Below, one piece after another: positions 34,802 through 43,530 of a stretch of DNA of 64,000 nucleotides; the stretch's first letter is position 1, and every line of letters starts with the position of its first letter. The position numbers and the translations under genes are program-made. The DNA is from Serratia proteamaculans. GTDB taxonomy: Bacteria > Pseudomonadota > Gammaproteobacteria > Enterobacterales > Enterobacteriaceae. A model generated the notes under the pieces. That model was not told the DNA's origin. It saw only the letters and a program-made list of their open reading frames with translations, and searched no databases. Location of the stretch: assembly GCF_013337185.1 (NCBI RefSeq), contig NZ_SWDE01000001.1, positions 1,178,001 through 1,242,000 on the forward strand, written 5' to 3'.

Positions 34802-36412
34802 ATGTCCAACGCTTATACCATCCGTGGTCAACAGTTTATCGGCGGCCAACGCCGCGCCAGCGGTGAGGCCGAACTGGTCAGCCTGCGTGCCGATAACGGC
34901 CAGCCGACCGGCCACCGTTTTTTCTCGGCCAGCATCGCAGAAACCGCCGCCGCCGCCGATGCCGCCGCACAGGCATTCACCGCCTATTCACAGCTCAGCG
35001 CCGAACGTCGGGCCGACTTTCTTGAGGCGATTGCCGAACAGTTGGATGCACTGGATGAAGAATTCTTCAACTTCGCCATGCAGGAAACCGCCCTGCCATT
35101 GGCCCGATTGAGCGGCGAACGCGCCAGAACCAGTGGCCAGATGCGGTTATTTGCCAGCCTGTTACGTCGTGGCGATGTACATGGTGTACGCATAGACTGC
35201 GCCTTGCCGCAGCGAGCACCGCTGCCACGTCCGGATCTACGCCAATACCGCACCGCCCTCGGGCCAGTCGCCGTGTTTGGTGCCAGCAATTTCCCATTGG
35301 CCTTCTCCACCGCCGGCGGTGATACCGCCGCCGCCCTGGCCGCAGGCTGCCCGGTGGTATTCAAAGCGCACAGCGGCCATATGATCACCGCCGAGCTGAC
35401 CGCACAGGCGATTGAACGGGCCAGAGAGCAGCAACAGATCCCGGCCGGGGTGTTCAACATGATTTACGGCAACCGCATCGGCGCGGATCTGGTTCAGCAT
35501 CCGGCCATTCAGGCGGTCGGCTTTACCGGCTCGCTGCGCGGCGGCAGAGCCTTGTTCGATCTGGCGATGCGCCGTCCGCAGCCGATCCCGGTCTTTGCCG
35601 AGATGTCGAGCATCAACCCGCTGGTCATCATGCCACGGGCGTTAGCCCAACGTGGCCAGCAGATTGCAAGCGACCTACTGGCCTCTTTCACTCTGGGTTG
35701 CGGCCAGTTCTGCACCAAGCCGGGGTTGATCATTGGTATACGCGGCGAGGCATTCAGCCAATTTACTCGTGAGCTAAGTACAAAATTGGACGCTGCCCCC
35801 CCTCAGGCAATGTTGAATGCCGGCACACTGGCACATTATCGCCGTGGTCTGGCGGAGCTGGAGCAGCAAGAGGGCATTCGTCATCTGGCCGGCAGCCGCG
35901 AGCAGCAGCCCTATTTGGCCGCACCGCAACTGTATCAGGCCGATATCTGCTTACTGCTCGGCGGCAATCCTTTGCTGCAGGAGGAAGTGTTTGGCCCGGT
36001 AGCCATTTTGATTGCGGTGGAAAATCACCAGCAACTGACCGCCGCACTGGAAAGCCTGCAAGGCCAACTGACCGCCACGCTGTTGACCGATCCAGAGGAT
36101 CTGGACGATGCCGCACCGCTGGCGCAGCTGCTGACCCGCAAGGCCGGTCGGGTGCTGTTCAACGGCTACCCGACCGGGGTCGAAGTGTGCGATGCCATGG
36201 TACACGGCGGCCCTTATCCGGCCACCAGCGATGCACGCGGCAGCTCGGTCGGTACCCTGGCGATCGAACGCTTCCTGCGCCCGGTTTGTTTGCAAAATTA
36301 CCCGGCCGCATTGTTGCCGCCAGCGTTACAAGACGGTAATCCACTGGGCCTGCTAAGGCTGGTTAACGGTATTTACACCCGAGATCCGATCCCCTCACCT
36401 GCCAACAACTAG
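34802..36412 (+). CDS. Alpha-ketoglutarate semialdehyde dehydrogenase
   Basis: NAD(P)+-dependent aldehyde dehydrogenase (536 residues) that makes 2-oxoglutarate, the end of the pathway. The general base is Glu267 (PVFAEMSSINP) and the catalytic Cys304 (LGCGQFCTKPG). It belongs to the long KGSADH type found in hydroxyproline and sugar-acid loci. The ATG at 34802 follows CGGGGGAACCC; the open frame begins earlier without a better site. Confidence 0.9.
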   Translation: MSNAYTIRGQQFIGGQRRASGEAELVSLRADNGQPTGHRFFSASIAETAAAADAAAQAFTAYSQLSAERRADFLEAIAEQLDALDEEFFNFAMQETALPLARLSGERARTSGQMRLFASLLRRGDVHGVRIDCALPQRAPLPRPDLRQYRTALGPVAVFGASNFPLAFSTAGGDTAAALAAGCPVVFKAHSGHMITAELTAQAIERAREQQQIPAGVFNMIYGNRIGADLVQHPAIQAVGFTGSLRGGRALFDLAMRRPQPIPVFAEMSSINPLVIMPRALAQRGQQIASDLLASFTLGCGQFCTKPGLIIGIRGEAFSQFTRELSTKLDAAPPQAMLNAGTLAHYRRGLAELEQQEGIRHLAGSREQQPYLAAPQLYQADICLLLGGNPLLQEEVFGPVAILIAVENHQQLTAALESLQGQLTATLLTDPEDLDDAAPLAQLLTRKAGRVLFNGYPTGVEVCDAMVHGGPYPATSDARGSSVGTLAIERFLRPVCLQNYPAALLPPALQDGNPLGLLRLVNGIYTRDPIPSPANN

Positions 36413-36456
36413 CCCGGCCGCATCTGCATGCCACCTAATAACAAAAGGGTAAACCC

Positions 36457-38022
36457 ATGACAACCCAAGGCAAATTCAAGAAGCAGCTTACGCTCACCGA
36501 TTTGACGTTTATCGGCCTGGGCGCAATCTTTGGTTCCGGCTGGCTGTTCGCCGCCAGCCACGTCTCCTCCATTGCCGGCCCCGCCGGCATCTACTCCTGG
36601 CTGATCGGCGGTTTGGCCGTGCTGCTGCTGGGCATTGTCTACTGTGAGCTGGGTGCGGCACTGCCCCGTGCGGGCGGCATTATCCGCTACCCGGTATTTT
36701 CCCACGGCGAACTGATGGGTTATCTGCTGGGGTTTATTACCCTTATCGCCTTCTCCAGCCTGATATCGATTGAGATCGTCGCGGCCCGCCAGTACGCCGC
36801 CGCCTGGTTTCCCTTTCTGAGCCAGCCTGGTTCCGGTAACCCGACGCTGATCGGCTGGCTGGTCCAACTGCTGCTGCTGTGCTTTTTCTTCGCCCTGAAT
36901 TACTACAGCGTCAAAACCTTTGCCAAATCCAACAATCTGATCAGCGTGATTAAATTTGTGGTACCGCTGCTGGTGATTGTGGTGCTGTTCAGCTTCTTCA
37001 AACCCGAAAACCTGCACAGCCAGGGGTTTGCGCCCTTTGGCTCCGCCGGGGTGGAAGCAGCCATTTCCGCCGGGGGCATTATTTTTGCCTATCTGGGTCT
37101 GACGCCAATTATCTCGGTCGCCAGCGAGGTGCAAAATCCCCAGCGCACTATTCCTATCGCGTTGATCCTGTCGGTGGTGCTCTCCACCATCATTTATGTG
37201 CTGCTGCAGGTGGCCTTCCTCGGCAGTATTCCCAGTGAGATGCTGAGCGGCGGCTGGGCCGGTATTAGTCAGCAATTCTCACTGCCTTACCGTGATATCG
37301 CCATCACCCTGGGGATGGGCTGGCTGGCGTTTTTGGTGGTAAGCGATGCCATTATCTCACCGAGCGGCACCGGCAATATTTACATGAACGCCACGCCGCG
37401 CGTGGTGTACGGCTGGGCTCGTGCCGGCACTTTCTTTAAAATCTTTACCCGCGTCGACGGTGAGTCAGGCATTCCACGCCCGGCACTGTGGCTGACCTTT
37501 GCGCTGTCAATCTTCTGGACGCTGCCTTTCCCCTCCTGGGAGAAGCTGATCGGCGTGGTGTCTGCCGCGCTGGTGCTGAGCTACGCCATTGCGCCGGTGA
37601 CGGCTGCCGGTCTGCGCCGCAATGCACCGGATCTGCCGCGCCCCTTCTTCGTGCGCGGCTTCTGCGTACTCGGTCCGGTGTCATTTATCATTTCTGCGCT
37701 GATTGTCTATTGGTCCGGCTGGAACACCGTTTCCTGGCTGCTGGGTCTGCAGATCCTGATGTTCGTGGTCTATATCCTGTTCAAAAACAAGGTGCCAACC
37801 CACGCGGTCAGTCTGAAGCAACAGATTTGGTCGTCGCTGTGGCTGATAGCCTTTTATGCGCTGATTATTATCGCGTCCTATCTCGGCAGTTTTGGTGGCA
37901 TTAATGCCATTGGCCACCCGTGGGACACCCTCACCGTAGCGGTCATTGCATTGGCGATCTACTACTGGGGCGCCTATACCTGTTTACCTCAGGCGAATTT
38001 TGCCGGTGATGAGGAAGAGTAA
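36457..38022 (+). CDS. APC-family amino-acid permease, probable hydroxyproline importer
   Basis: Inner-membrane permease of 521 residues with about twelve spans. The N-terminal APC motif is GLGAIFGSGWLFAASHV, and EVQNPQRTIPIALILS follows span 6. AAAAGGGTAAACCC precedes the ATG. Position inside the operon suggests uptake of hydroxyproline or a close relative; sequence alone only shows an APC permease. Confidence 0.85.
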   Translation: MTTQGKFKKQLTLTDLTFIGLGAIFGSGWLFAASHVSSIAGPAGIYSWLIGGLAVLLLGIVYCELGAALPRAGGIIRYPVFSHGELMGYLLGFITLIAFSSLISIEIVAARQYAAAWFPFLSQPGSGNPTLIGWLVQLLLLCFFFALNYYSVKTFAKSNNLISVIKFVVPLLVIVVLFSFFKPENLHSQGFAPFGSAGVEAAISAGGIIFAYLGLTPIISVASEVQNPQRTIPIALILSVVLSTIIYVLLQVAFLGSIPSEMLSGGWAGISQQFSLPYRDIAITLGMGWLAFLVVSDAIISPSGTGNIYMNATPRVVYGWARAGTFFKIFTRVDGESGIPRPALWLTFALSIFWTLPFPSWEKLIGVVSAALVLSYAIAPVTAAGLRRNAPDLPRPFFVRGFCVLGPVSFIISALIVYWSGWNTVSWLLGLQILMFVVYILFKNKVPTHAVSLKQQIWSSLWLIAFYALIIIASYLGSFGGINAIGHPWDTLTVAVIALAIYYWGAYTCLPQANFAGDEEE

Positions 38023-38034
38023 AGGAGATATGTA

Positions 38035-39048
38035 ATGACGCAAACCCAGAATCTGACGCTGAAAGAAGCCTATGAACTAGCATTGCGCGCATTGCGCAGC
38101 AACGGTTTCAGCACCGAACATGCAGATGCCGTCGCGCAAAATGTGACGGCCGGTGAACGCGACGGCTGCGCCTCGCACGGTTTGTACCGGGTGCTTGGCT
38201 GCGTGCGTTCGCTGCTGGCCGGCAAGGTATCCGCCGATGCGCTCCCGACAGTTGTCGATCAAGCCCCGGCTATCTTGCGGGTGGACGCTCACGAGGCTTT
38301 TTCGCTGCTGGCCTACCGTACCGCGCTGCCGGCGTTTATCGACAAGGTACGCACCAACGGCATAGCTGCACTGGCGATTAACCACTGTGTGCATTACTCG
38401 GCGCTGTGGGCCGATATCGAACCCCTGACCGATCAGGGGTTGGTGGCACTGGCCTGTACCCCCAGCCATGCCTGGGTCACGCCGGCAGGAGGAACCCGGC
38501 CGCTGTTTGGTACCAATCCGATAGCCTTCGGCTGGCCGCGTCCGCAGCGACCGCCCTTTATTTTCGATATGGCCACCAGCGCGGCGGCACGCGGCGAAAT
38601 CGAGCTGCATCGCCGTGCCGGTACGCCGCTGCCGCCGGGTTGGGGCATCGATCAACAAGGGGAACCTTCCACCGATGCGGCCAGCGTGTTGCAGGGGGCG
38701 ATGCTGACCTTTGGCGGGCATAAGGGGTCGGCGCTGGCAGCGATGGTGGAGCTGATCGCCGGGCCGTTGATTGGCGATATGACCAGTAAGGAGTCGCTGG
38801 CCTACGATGGCCAGACCGGCTCCTCACCTTACGGCGGTGAGCTGATTATCGCGATGGATCCCGATCGTTTTCTGGGGGCGGACAAAGCGGCGCATTTGGC
38901 CAGGGCGGAAGCCTTATTCGCGGATATGAGCGAACAAGGGGCGCGTATTCCGGGGGAACGGCGTTTTGAACGTCGACAGTACAGTGAGCAGCACGGCATT
39001 AGCTTGCCGCAGACGCTGTATGACGAGATTGTGGCACTCTGCCGATGA
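38035..39048 (+). CDS. Ldh2-type reductase, probable delta-1-pyrroline-2-carboxylate reductase
   Basis: NAD(P)H-dependent oxidoreductase of the malate/lactate (YlbC/Ldh2) superfamily, 337 residues. Markers are GERDGCASHGLYRVLG near residues 40-55, INHCVHYSALWADIEPL (expected catalytic histidine region), and PLFGTNPIAFGWPRP. In other bacteria such enzymes in hydroxyproline loci reduce pyrroline-2-carboxylate to L-proline, downstream of trans-3-hydroxyproline dehydratase or D-proline oxidation. AGGAGATATGTA precedes the ATG, 12 bases after the permease. Last gene before a terminator. Confidence 0.82.
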   Translation: MTQTQNLTLKEAYELALRALRSNGFSTEHADAVAQNVTAGERDGCASHGLYRVLGCVRSLLAGKVSADALPTVVDQAPAILRVDAHEAFSLLAYRTALPAFIDKVRTNGIAALAINHCVHYSALWADIEPLTDQGLVALACTPSHAWVTPAGGTRPLFGTNPIAFGWPRPQRPPFIFDMATSAAARGEIELHRRAGTPLPPGWGIDQQGEPSTDAASVLQGAMLTFGGHKGSALAAMVELIAGPLIGDMTSKESLAYDGQTGSSPYGGELIIAMDPDRFLGADKAAHLARAEALFADMSEQGARIPGERRFERRQYSEQHGISLPQTLYDEIVALCR

Positions 39049-39051
39049 ACG

Positions 39052-39086
39052 AATCAGGCCCGCAATGCAATATTGCGGGCCTGATT
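39052..39086. terminator. Long bidirectional terminator hairpin
   Basis: AATCAGGCCCGCAAT and ATTGCGGGCCTGATT form a 15 bp stem around five bases, between the convergent reductase and uspF genes. Confidence 0.88.
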
Positions 39087-39094
39087 TAACGGGA

Positions 39095-39523
39095 TTACCT
39101 GACCACCATTACCGAGATATTGGCGTGGCGCACAATGGCCGCGGCGTTGGAACCCAGCAGGTAGGTTTTTACACTCGGGCGACGCGAGCCGATGATGATC
39201 AGATCGGCCTTGATCTCCTCCGCCAACTGCAGGACCTCATCGCGCGGCGAACCAAAGCTGATGGTGTAATCCAGGCGATCCAGGGGAATGTCGATTTCCG
39301 ACATGATCTTCTTGAGCTTATCTACCGCTTTCACTTCCGCCTGATTCTCGAATTCCTTGATACCGAAAGAATAAGCGGTAACGAATGCCGAAGCATCCGG
39401 CAGCGCATGGAAGAAATGCACTTTGGCGCCGGATATTTTCGCCAGGTACTCAACATGCTCCAGCGCATGCTCGGTCAACAGATCTTCTTCAATATCTATC
39501 GGCACTAATATGGTCTTGTACAT
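39095..39523 (-). CDS. uspF: Universal stress protein F
   Basis: A 142-residue cytosolic UspA-fold protein that binds ATP and is linked in E. coli to adhesion and motility. ILVPIDIEED starts strand 1; the nucleotide loop GSRRPSVKTYLLGSNAAAIVRHANISVMVV matches the G-x2-G-x9-G-S type and the E. coli UspF ending. Ribosome site GAAGGGATGTGAT. Single gene on the - strand; UspG is the next closest possibility. Confidence 0.88.
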   Translation of the reverse strand: MYKTILVPIDIEEDLLTEHALEHVEYLAKISGAKVHFFHALPDASAFVTAYSFGIKEFENQAEVKAVDKLKKIMSEIDIPLDRLDYTISFGSPRDEVLQLAEEIKADLIIIGSRRPSVKTYLLGSNAAAIVRHANISVMVVR

Positions 39524-39700
39524 ATCACATCCCTTCTATGCAACCTTGGTGCCTACAGGGTACTGCCGAGAAGGATAAGGGTGAACTGCTTTCTCGCGCT
39601 TTTGTGATCGGCGGTAAATACTGACCAGGATAATTCCTTATTTAACAAAATATAAACATCACATTCCCAACGGCTAGCCGATTAACTATTTCAAACGCGG

Positions 39701-40417
39701 TTAAATAAGCTGTAAATACACCGCCTTCGCCGTGGCGGCGGTTTTATTGGCCACCGACAGTTTTTTAATCGAATTGCCAATGTGGAAATTCACCGTCCGT
39801 TCACTCAGCCCCATTAGAAGAGCGGTTTCCTCTGAGGTTTTACCTTCGCTGCACCAGCGCAAAATATCCTTTTCGCGCAGCGTCAGCACATCTTTGATCG
39901 CCTCGTCGTTTACCGATATTAATGCTTCACGCAGCGTTTTATGAACCATCTGCGCCAACCACAGAAAGAAGGTTTCGTTACGCGCACTGGCCTGCGGCGA
40001 CTGAACGGGAATATTTTTTCCGGCAAAGGTGAGAATGCCCAGCCGGCCATAGCAATCTTTGACCGACTGCGACCAGCCTTCGCGAATACCAAACTGGGCC
40101 ATACGCCACCACAGCTCTGGCTTGTCCTGGTAGAAATGTTCATCCCAGTAAAATTGCAGCGTGGAGTGATGGGCCTGCTCAATCACCGGATCCTGCAGGT
40201 AGACCCGCAGCTTGCGGTAGTCCTCCAGGTAGGATTCGGGGAAATTGCCCTCTATCAGCATTTTGGGGCGGCTGGCCGGGTAGCAGGAAAAAACCGTATA
40301 AGAAAAGTATTCAAATCCCAACGCCTGGGCACAAGGTGCCAGTTGGCTTAAAAAAGCCTCGCGGTCTGGCAGACTGGTCAGTAAGGCATCCATCAAAGGC
40401 TGAAGGTGGGTGTCCAT
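39701..40417 (-). CDS. LuxR-type quorum-sensing regulator without a local luxI
   Basis: A 238-residue regulator with an N-terminal autoinducer-binding domain and a C-terminal LuxR HTH (LTLREKDILRWCSEGKTSEETALLMGLSERTVNFHIGN). Of the residues that contact acyl-homoserine lactones in TraR, Tyr61 (here Tyr67), Asp70 (Asp76), Pro71 (Pro77) and Trp85 (Trp91) are kept, and the FGIREG glycines are present. Trp57 is replaced by Tyr63. It diverges from the 40.7-46.6 kb operon, so it is that operon's likely regulator. No luxI homologue is in the window. Confidence 0.87.
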   Translation of the reverse strand: MDTHLQPLMDALLTSLPDREAFLSQLAPCAQALGFEYFSYTVFSCYPASRPKMLIEGNFPESYLEDYRKLRVYLQDPVIEQAHHSTLQFYWDEHFYQDKPELWWRMAQFGIREGWSQSVKDCYGRLGILTFAGKNIPVQSPQASARNETFFLWLAQMVHKTLREALISVNDEAIKDVLTLREKDILRWCSEGKTSEETALLMGLSERTVNFHIGNSIKKLSVANKTAATAKAVYLQLI

Positions 40418-40535
40418 AAAACAGATTCTCCAGAAGGCCGCACCGGGTTATCGATAAGTAAGGTTAACTATAGTGGAGGGGCTGGAGCGGCAACAGCCGT
40501 TTCATAGTATAAAAAGTACCATGCCTATATCAAAA

Positions 40536-40547
40536 ACAGCTATGCCC
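40536..40547 (+). repeat. Direct repeat copy 1, ACAGCTATGCCC
   Basis: Exact 12-base repeat of 40656-40667 in the same orientation, between the LuxR gene and the divergent operon. Confidence 0.6.
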
Positions 40548-40655
40548 GCTTGGATATTAATAAATAACACCTTTAAATTGTATTAATAGCGGAAATTACG
40601 CGAATAACACAAAGCCGATTTATTGTAAACCTGTCACTTCTACCGTTAGACACTG

Positions 40656-40667
40656 ACAGCTATGCCC
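40656..40667 (+). repeat. Direct repeat copy 2, ACAGCTATGCCC
   Basis: Second exact copy, about 100 bases before the first gene of the operon. Being near both promoters it may be a regulator site. Confidence 0.6.
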
Positions 40668-40764
40668 CTTACCTTCGCCATAGGCATCGGGTGCTTTTAA
40701 AAGCCAAATAAATAATAAGCATTTGCGAATTTCGCAAGGCAGAAAAATACTCACGGGGAGTTTT

Positions 40765-42294
40765 ATGGCAGAGAATAATTCGGCAATCCATTCGGTCGCT
40801 GTTATTGGTGCCGGAACCATGGGCAGAGGTATTGCCTATCTTCTGGCGCAAAACGGCATACGAACCCTGCTTTATAATCGTAGCGGTAATAATCTGAATC
40901 AGGCCAGGGACTATATTCTCCGCGACCTGGATAAGAAAATAGACGGCGGGAAAATAAGCCCGCAGAAAAAAGGTGAGATATTGGCCAATCTGGTTTTCTC
41001 TCCCGTTTTCGACGCTATCGCCGACAGCGATCTGGTGATTGAAACCATCGCGGAACATGAGGTAACCAAGCATGAGATCCTCGCGGCGATTGCCGCCACG
41101 GTGAAAAAAGAGGCGATTATCGCCACCAATACCTCCTCGCTGTCATTGAATAAGCTGGCGGCAGGCGTCGAAAATAACGCCCGTTTTATCGGCCTGCACT
41201 TCTTTAATCCGGCCCCGCTGATGAAACTGATCGAAATTATTCCGTCCTACTTTACCAGCCGGGCCACCAGCCTGCGTTGTCAGCAGCTGGTGACGGCGAT
41301 TGGCAAACAGTTTGTGGTCTGCAAAGCCACACCGGGCTTTATCGTCAACCGGATGGCGCGACCTTTTTATCTGGAAGGGTTCCGGCTGTTGGAAGAGAAC
41401 GTGGCGCTGGCACCGCAGATCGACCGTGCGCTCAAGGCCGGTGGCCACTTTCGCATGGGGCCTTTGGAGCTGACCGATTTTATCGGCCAGGATATTAACT
41501 ATCAGGTCAGCAGCCAGATTTGGCAGGACATGCAGTACGACCCCCGCTATACCCCCGGCCATTTGCAACGTTCGCTGGTGGATGCCGGGCTGCTGGGGAA
41601 GAAAAACGGCCGATCCTTTTTTACCCCCTCTTCCGTCGAGCCCAGCACCGCCGATGCAGGCAGCGGTACGCTGACCTCACTGCATTTTTATGGTGAACAT
41701 AGCCTGTTCGACCTGTTGCAACAGCGCGCTTTAGCGCTCTGGCCAGGGCTGCAGATTAATCGCCAGCCGGAACGGCCAAAGCTGGGCCGCTTTATCCAGG
41801 TAAATGACGCCATGGCCGTCAAAATCACCGATGGTCGCACGGCCAATCTGCTGGCTGAATTGACCGAACTCGATACCTTCGTGATAGACGCCGCGCTCAA
41901 TTACGCCGATACCGCCTATCTGGTGGCTGCCCACAGCCAGGACGCCAGCACGGCCAATAAAGCGCTATTTCTGACGCTGCTGCAAACGTTGATCCCACAG
42001 GTGGAGTTTATTAAAGACTCCCCGGGCCTGATTGTCGCCCGCGTCCTGAGCAGCCTGATCAATGAGTCAGTGATTATGGTGGAGAGCGGGGTTTGCAGCC
42101 GGGCGGATATCGATACCGCCGCGGTGGCCGGGGTTAACTATGCCGATGGCATCTTTAGCTGGCTGGCACAGCTTGGGCAAAAAAACGTGAAGTCGACGCT
42201 GGACAATATGGCGCAACTGCTGCATTCCGCCCGCTACTACCCGCATTACTCTTTGCTCAATACTACCCGGCCAGAGCTGGCCGTCGCGCCCTAA
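40765..42294 (+). CDS. 3-hydroxyacyl-CoA dehydrogenase (PaaH-like), first gene of the oxoamine synthase operon
   Basis: NAD-dependent enzyme that interconverts 3-hydroxyacyl-CoA and 3-oxoacyl-CoA, 509 residues. The Rossmann motif VAVIGAGTMGRGIAYLLAQNG (~11-31), IETIAEHEVTKHEI, the catalytic His in FIGLHFFNPAPLMKL and ATPGFIVNRMARPF mark the family. Its length, with a second C-terminal domain (DSPGLIVARVLSSLINES), is like PaaH/PaaC of phenylacetate degradation. The ATG at 40765 follows GGGGAG. The next gene starts six bases after the stop. Confidence 0.9.
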   Translation: MAENNSAIHSVAVIGAGTMGRGIAYLLAQNGIRTLLYNRSGNNLNQARDYILRDLDKKIDGGKISPQKKGEILANLVFSPVFDAIADSDLVIETIAEHEVTKHEILAAIAATVKKEAIIATNTSSLSLNKLAAGVENNARFIGLHFFNPAPLMKLIEIIPSYFTSRATSLRCQQLVTAIGKQFVVCKATPGFIVNRMARPFYLEGFRLLEENVALAPQIDRALKAGGHFRMGPLELTDFIGQDINYQVSSQIWQDMQYDPRYTPGHLQRSLVDAGLLGKKNGRSFFTPSSVEPSTADAGSGTLTSLHFYGEHSLFDLLQQRALALWPGLQINRQPERPKLGRFIQVNDAMAVKITDGRTANLLAELTELDTFVIDAALNYADTAYLVAAHSQDASTANKALFLTLLQTLIPQVEFIKDSPGLIVARVLSSLINESVIMVESGVCSRADIDTAAVAGVNYADGIFSWLAQLGQKNVKSTLDNMAQLLHSARYYPHYSLLNTTRPELAVAP

Positions 42295-42300
42295 GGAAAA

Positions 42301-43515
42301 ATGATGACGATTAAAGACGATGGAGTCTATCTGATCGACGGCACGCGCACGGCCATTGGCGCCTATGGCGGTAGCCTGGCGTTAACCCGTCCGGACGATA
42401 TGGCGGCCTCGATTATCCGGGCGCTGCTGCAACGACATCCTGAAACCGAACCGGATATTGATGAAGTGATCCTTGGCTGCGCCAATCAGGCCGGAGAAGA
42501 CAACCGTAACGTAGCCCGGATGGCAGCCCTGCTCTCCGGCCTGGATCAGGGCGTGCCGGCGATTACCCTTAACCGCTTGTGTGCCTCCGGGCTGGATGCG
42601 GTGATCTACGCCAGCGCAAAAATAAAAAGCGGCCTGAGCGATCTGGTCTTGGCCGGTGGTGTGGAGAGCATGAGCCGCGCGCCCTACGTGATGGGTAAAA
42701 GTGAAACGCCTTTCGACAAGGGGGTCAAACTCTACGACACCACCCTGGGCTGGCGCTTTATCAATCCGCAGTTGGCACAGCGCTATGGCAGCGATCCGCT
42801 GGGCATAACGGCGGAGAACGTCGCACAGCAGTATCGGATATCCCGTGAAGATCAGGATGCTTTTGCACTGGCCTCGCAGCAGAAGGCCTGGCGGGCGATC
42901 GAAAATGGCCGCTTGGCCCGAGAGATAACGCCGCTTGAGGTACAGGCCGACCGTAAAACCCGCAAAACCTTCGAACAGGATGAGTTCCCGCGTCAGACCA
43001 CGTTGCAAAAATTGCAGGCGCTGAAACCGGCCTTTACCCCCGACGGCTCGGTCACCGCCGGTAACGCCTCCGGTATTAATGACGGCGCTGCGGTGCTGTT
43101 GCTGGCCAGCGGCCGCTACGTGAAACGCAAATCGCTGCAGCCGTTGGCGGAGATTGGTCACAGCGCCAGCGCCGGTGTCGCCCCGTCGCTGATGGGGATT
43201 GGGCCGATCGCCGCCACCGATCGGCTGCTGGCACGAACCGGCTTTACCCTGAACGATTTTGACGTGATTGAAATTAATGAGGCGTTCGCCGCCCAGGTGT
43301 TGGCGACGCTACAAAGCTGGCGTATCGACTTCAAGGATACCCGGGTCAATCCCAACGGCGGAGCCATCGCCCTCGGGCATCCGCTGGGCATGTCCGGCGC
43401 GCGACTGGTGCTTTCCAGCGCGCTGGAGCTGCATACCCGGCAATTAAAGCATGCGCTGGTGACAATGTGTGTCGGTGTCGGCCAGGGTGTTTCATTGGTC
43501 ATTAAAGCCCTCTAA
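42301..43515 (+). CDS. Acetyl-CoA acyltransferase (thiolase, PaaJ/AtoB-like)
   Basis: Thiolase of 404 residues that cleaves or forms 3-oxoacyl-CoA. The acyl-accepting cysteine lies in NRLCASGLDAV (about residue 92), and the C-terminal pair is in NPNGGAIALGHPLGMSGAR (His) and MCVGVGQG (Cys). It is near 3-oxoadipyl-CoA thiolase in general look. AAGGAAAA precedes two adjacent ATGs. It could run in either direction: supplying acyl-CoA by beta-oxidation, or building a longer acyl chain. Confidence 0.92.
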   Translation: MMTIKDDGVYLIDGTRTAIGAYGGSLALTRPDDMAASIIRALLQRHPETEPDIDEVILGCANQAGEDNRNVARMAALLSGLDQGVPAITLNRLCASGLDAVIYASAKIKSGLSDLVLAGGVESMSRAPYVMGKSETPFDKGVKLYDTTLGWRFINPQLAQRYGSDPLGITAENVAQQYRISREDQDAFALASQQKAWRAIENGRLAREITPLEVQADRKTRKTFEQDEFPRQTTLQKLQALKPAFTPDGSVTAGNASGINDGAAVLLLASGRYVKRKSLQPLAEIGHSASAGVAPSLMGIGPIAATDRLLARTGFTLNDFDVIEINEAFAAQVLATLQSWRIDFKDTRVNPNGGAIALGHPLGMSGARLVLSSALELHTRQLKHALVTMCVGVGQGVSLVIKAL

Positions 43516-43530
43516 TACAAGGAATTCCGA

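Larger units (their letters stand above)
40418..40764. promoter_or_regulatory. Divergent control region, LuxR gene and thiolase/oxoamine synthase operon
   Basis: Gene-free and AT-rich. It contains a 12-base direct repeat, ACAGCTATGCCC, at 40536-40547 and 40656-40667 (start to start 120 bases). There is also a dyad GGCTG-N9-CAGCC at 40480-40498, and CTGTCA...TGACAG (17-base spacer) around the second repeat. None is a textbook lux box, but all are candidate binding sites. Confidence 0.55.

Noticed and set aside
36409-37275. A 288-codon open frame on the - strand
   Set aside because: Antisense to the APC permease. It is rich in Gln, His and Gly, as antisense frames of membrane genes often are, and has no ribosome site or family match.
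40480-40498. Standard lux box
   Set aside because: GGCTG-N9-CAGCC lacks the usual CTG-N10-CAG spacing and flanks. Kept only as a candidate dyad.
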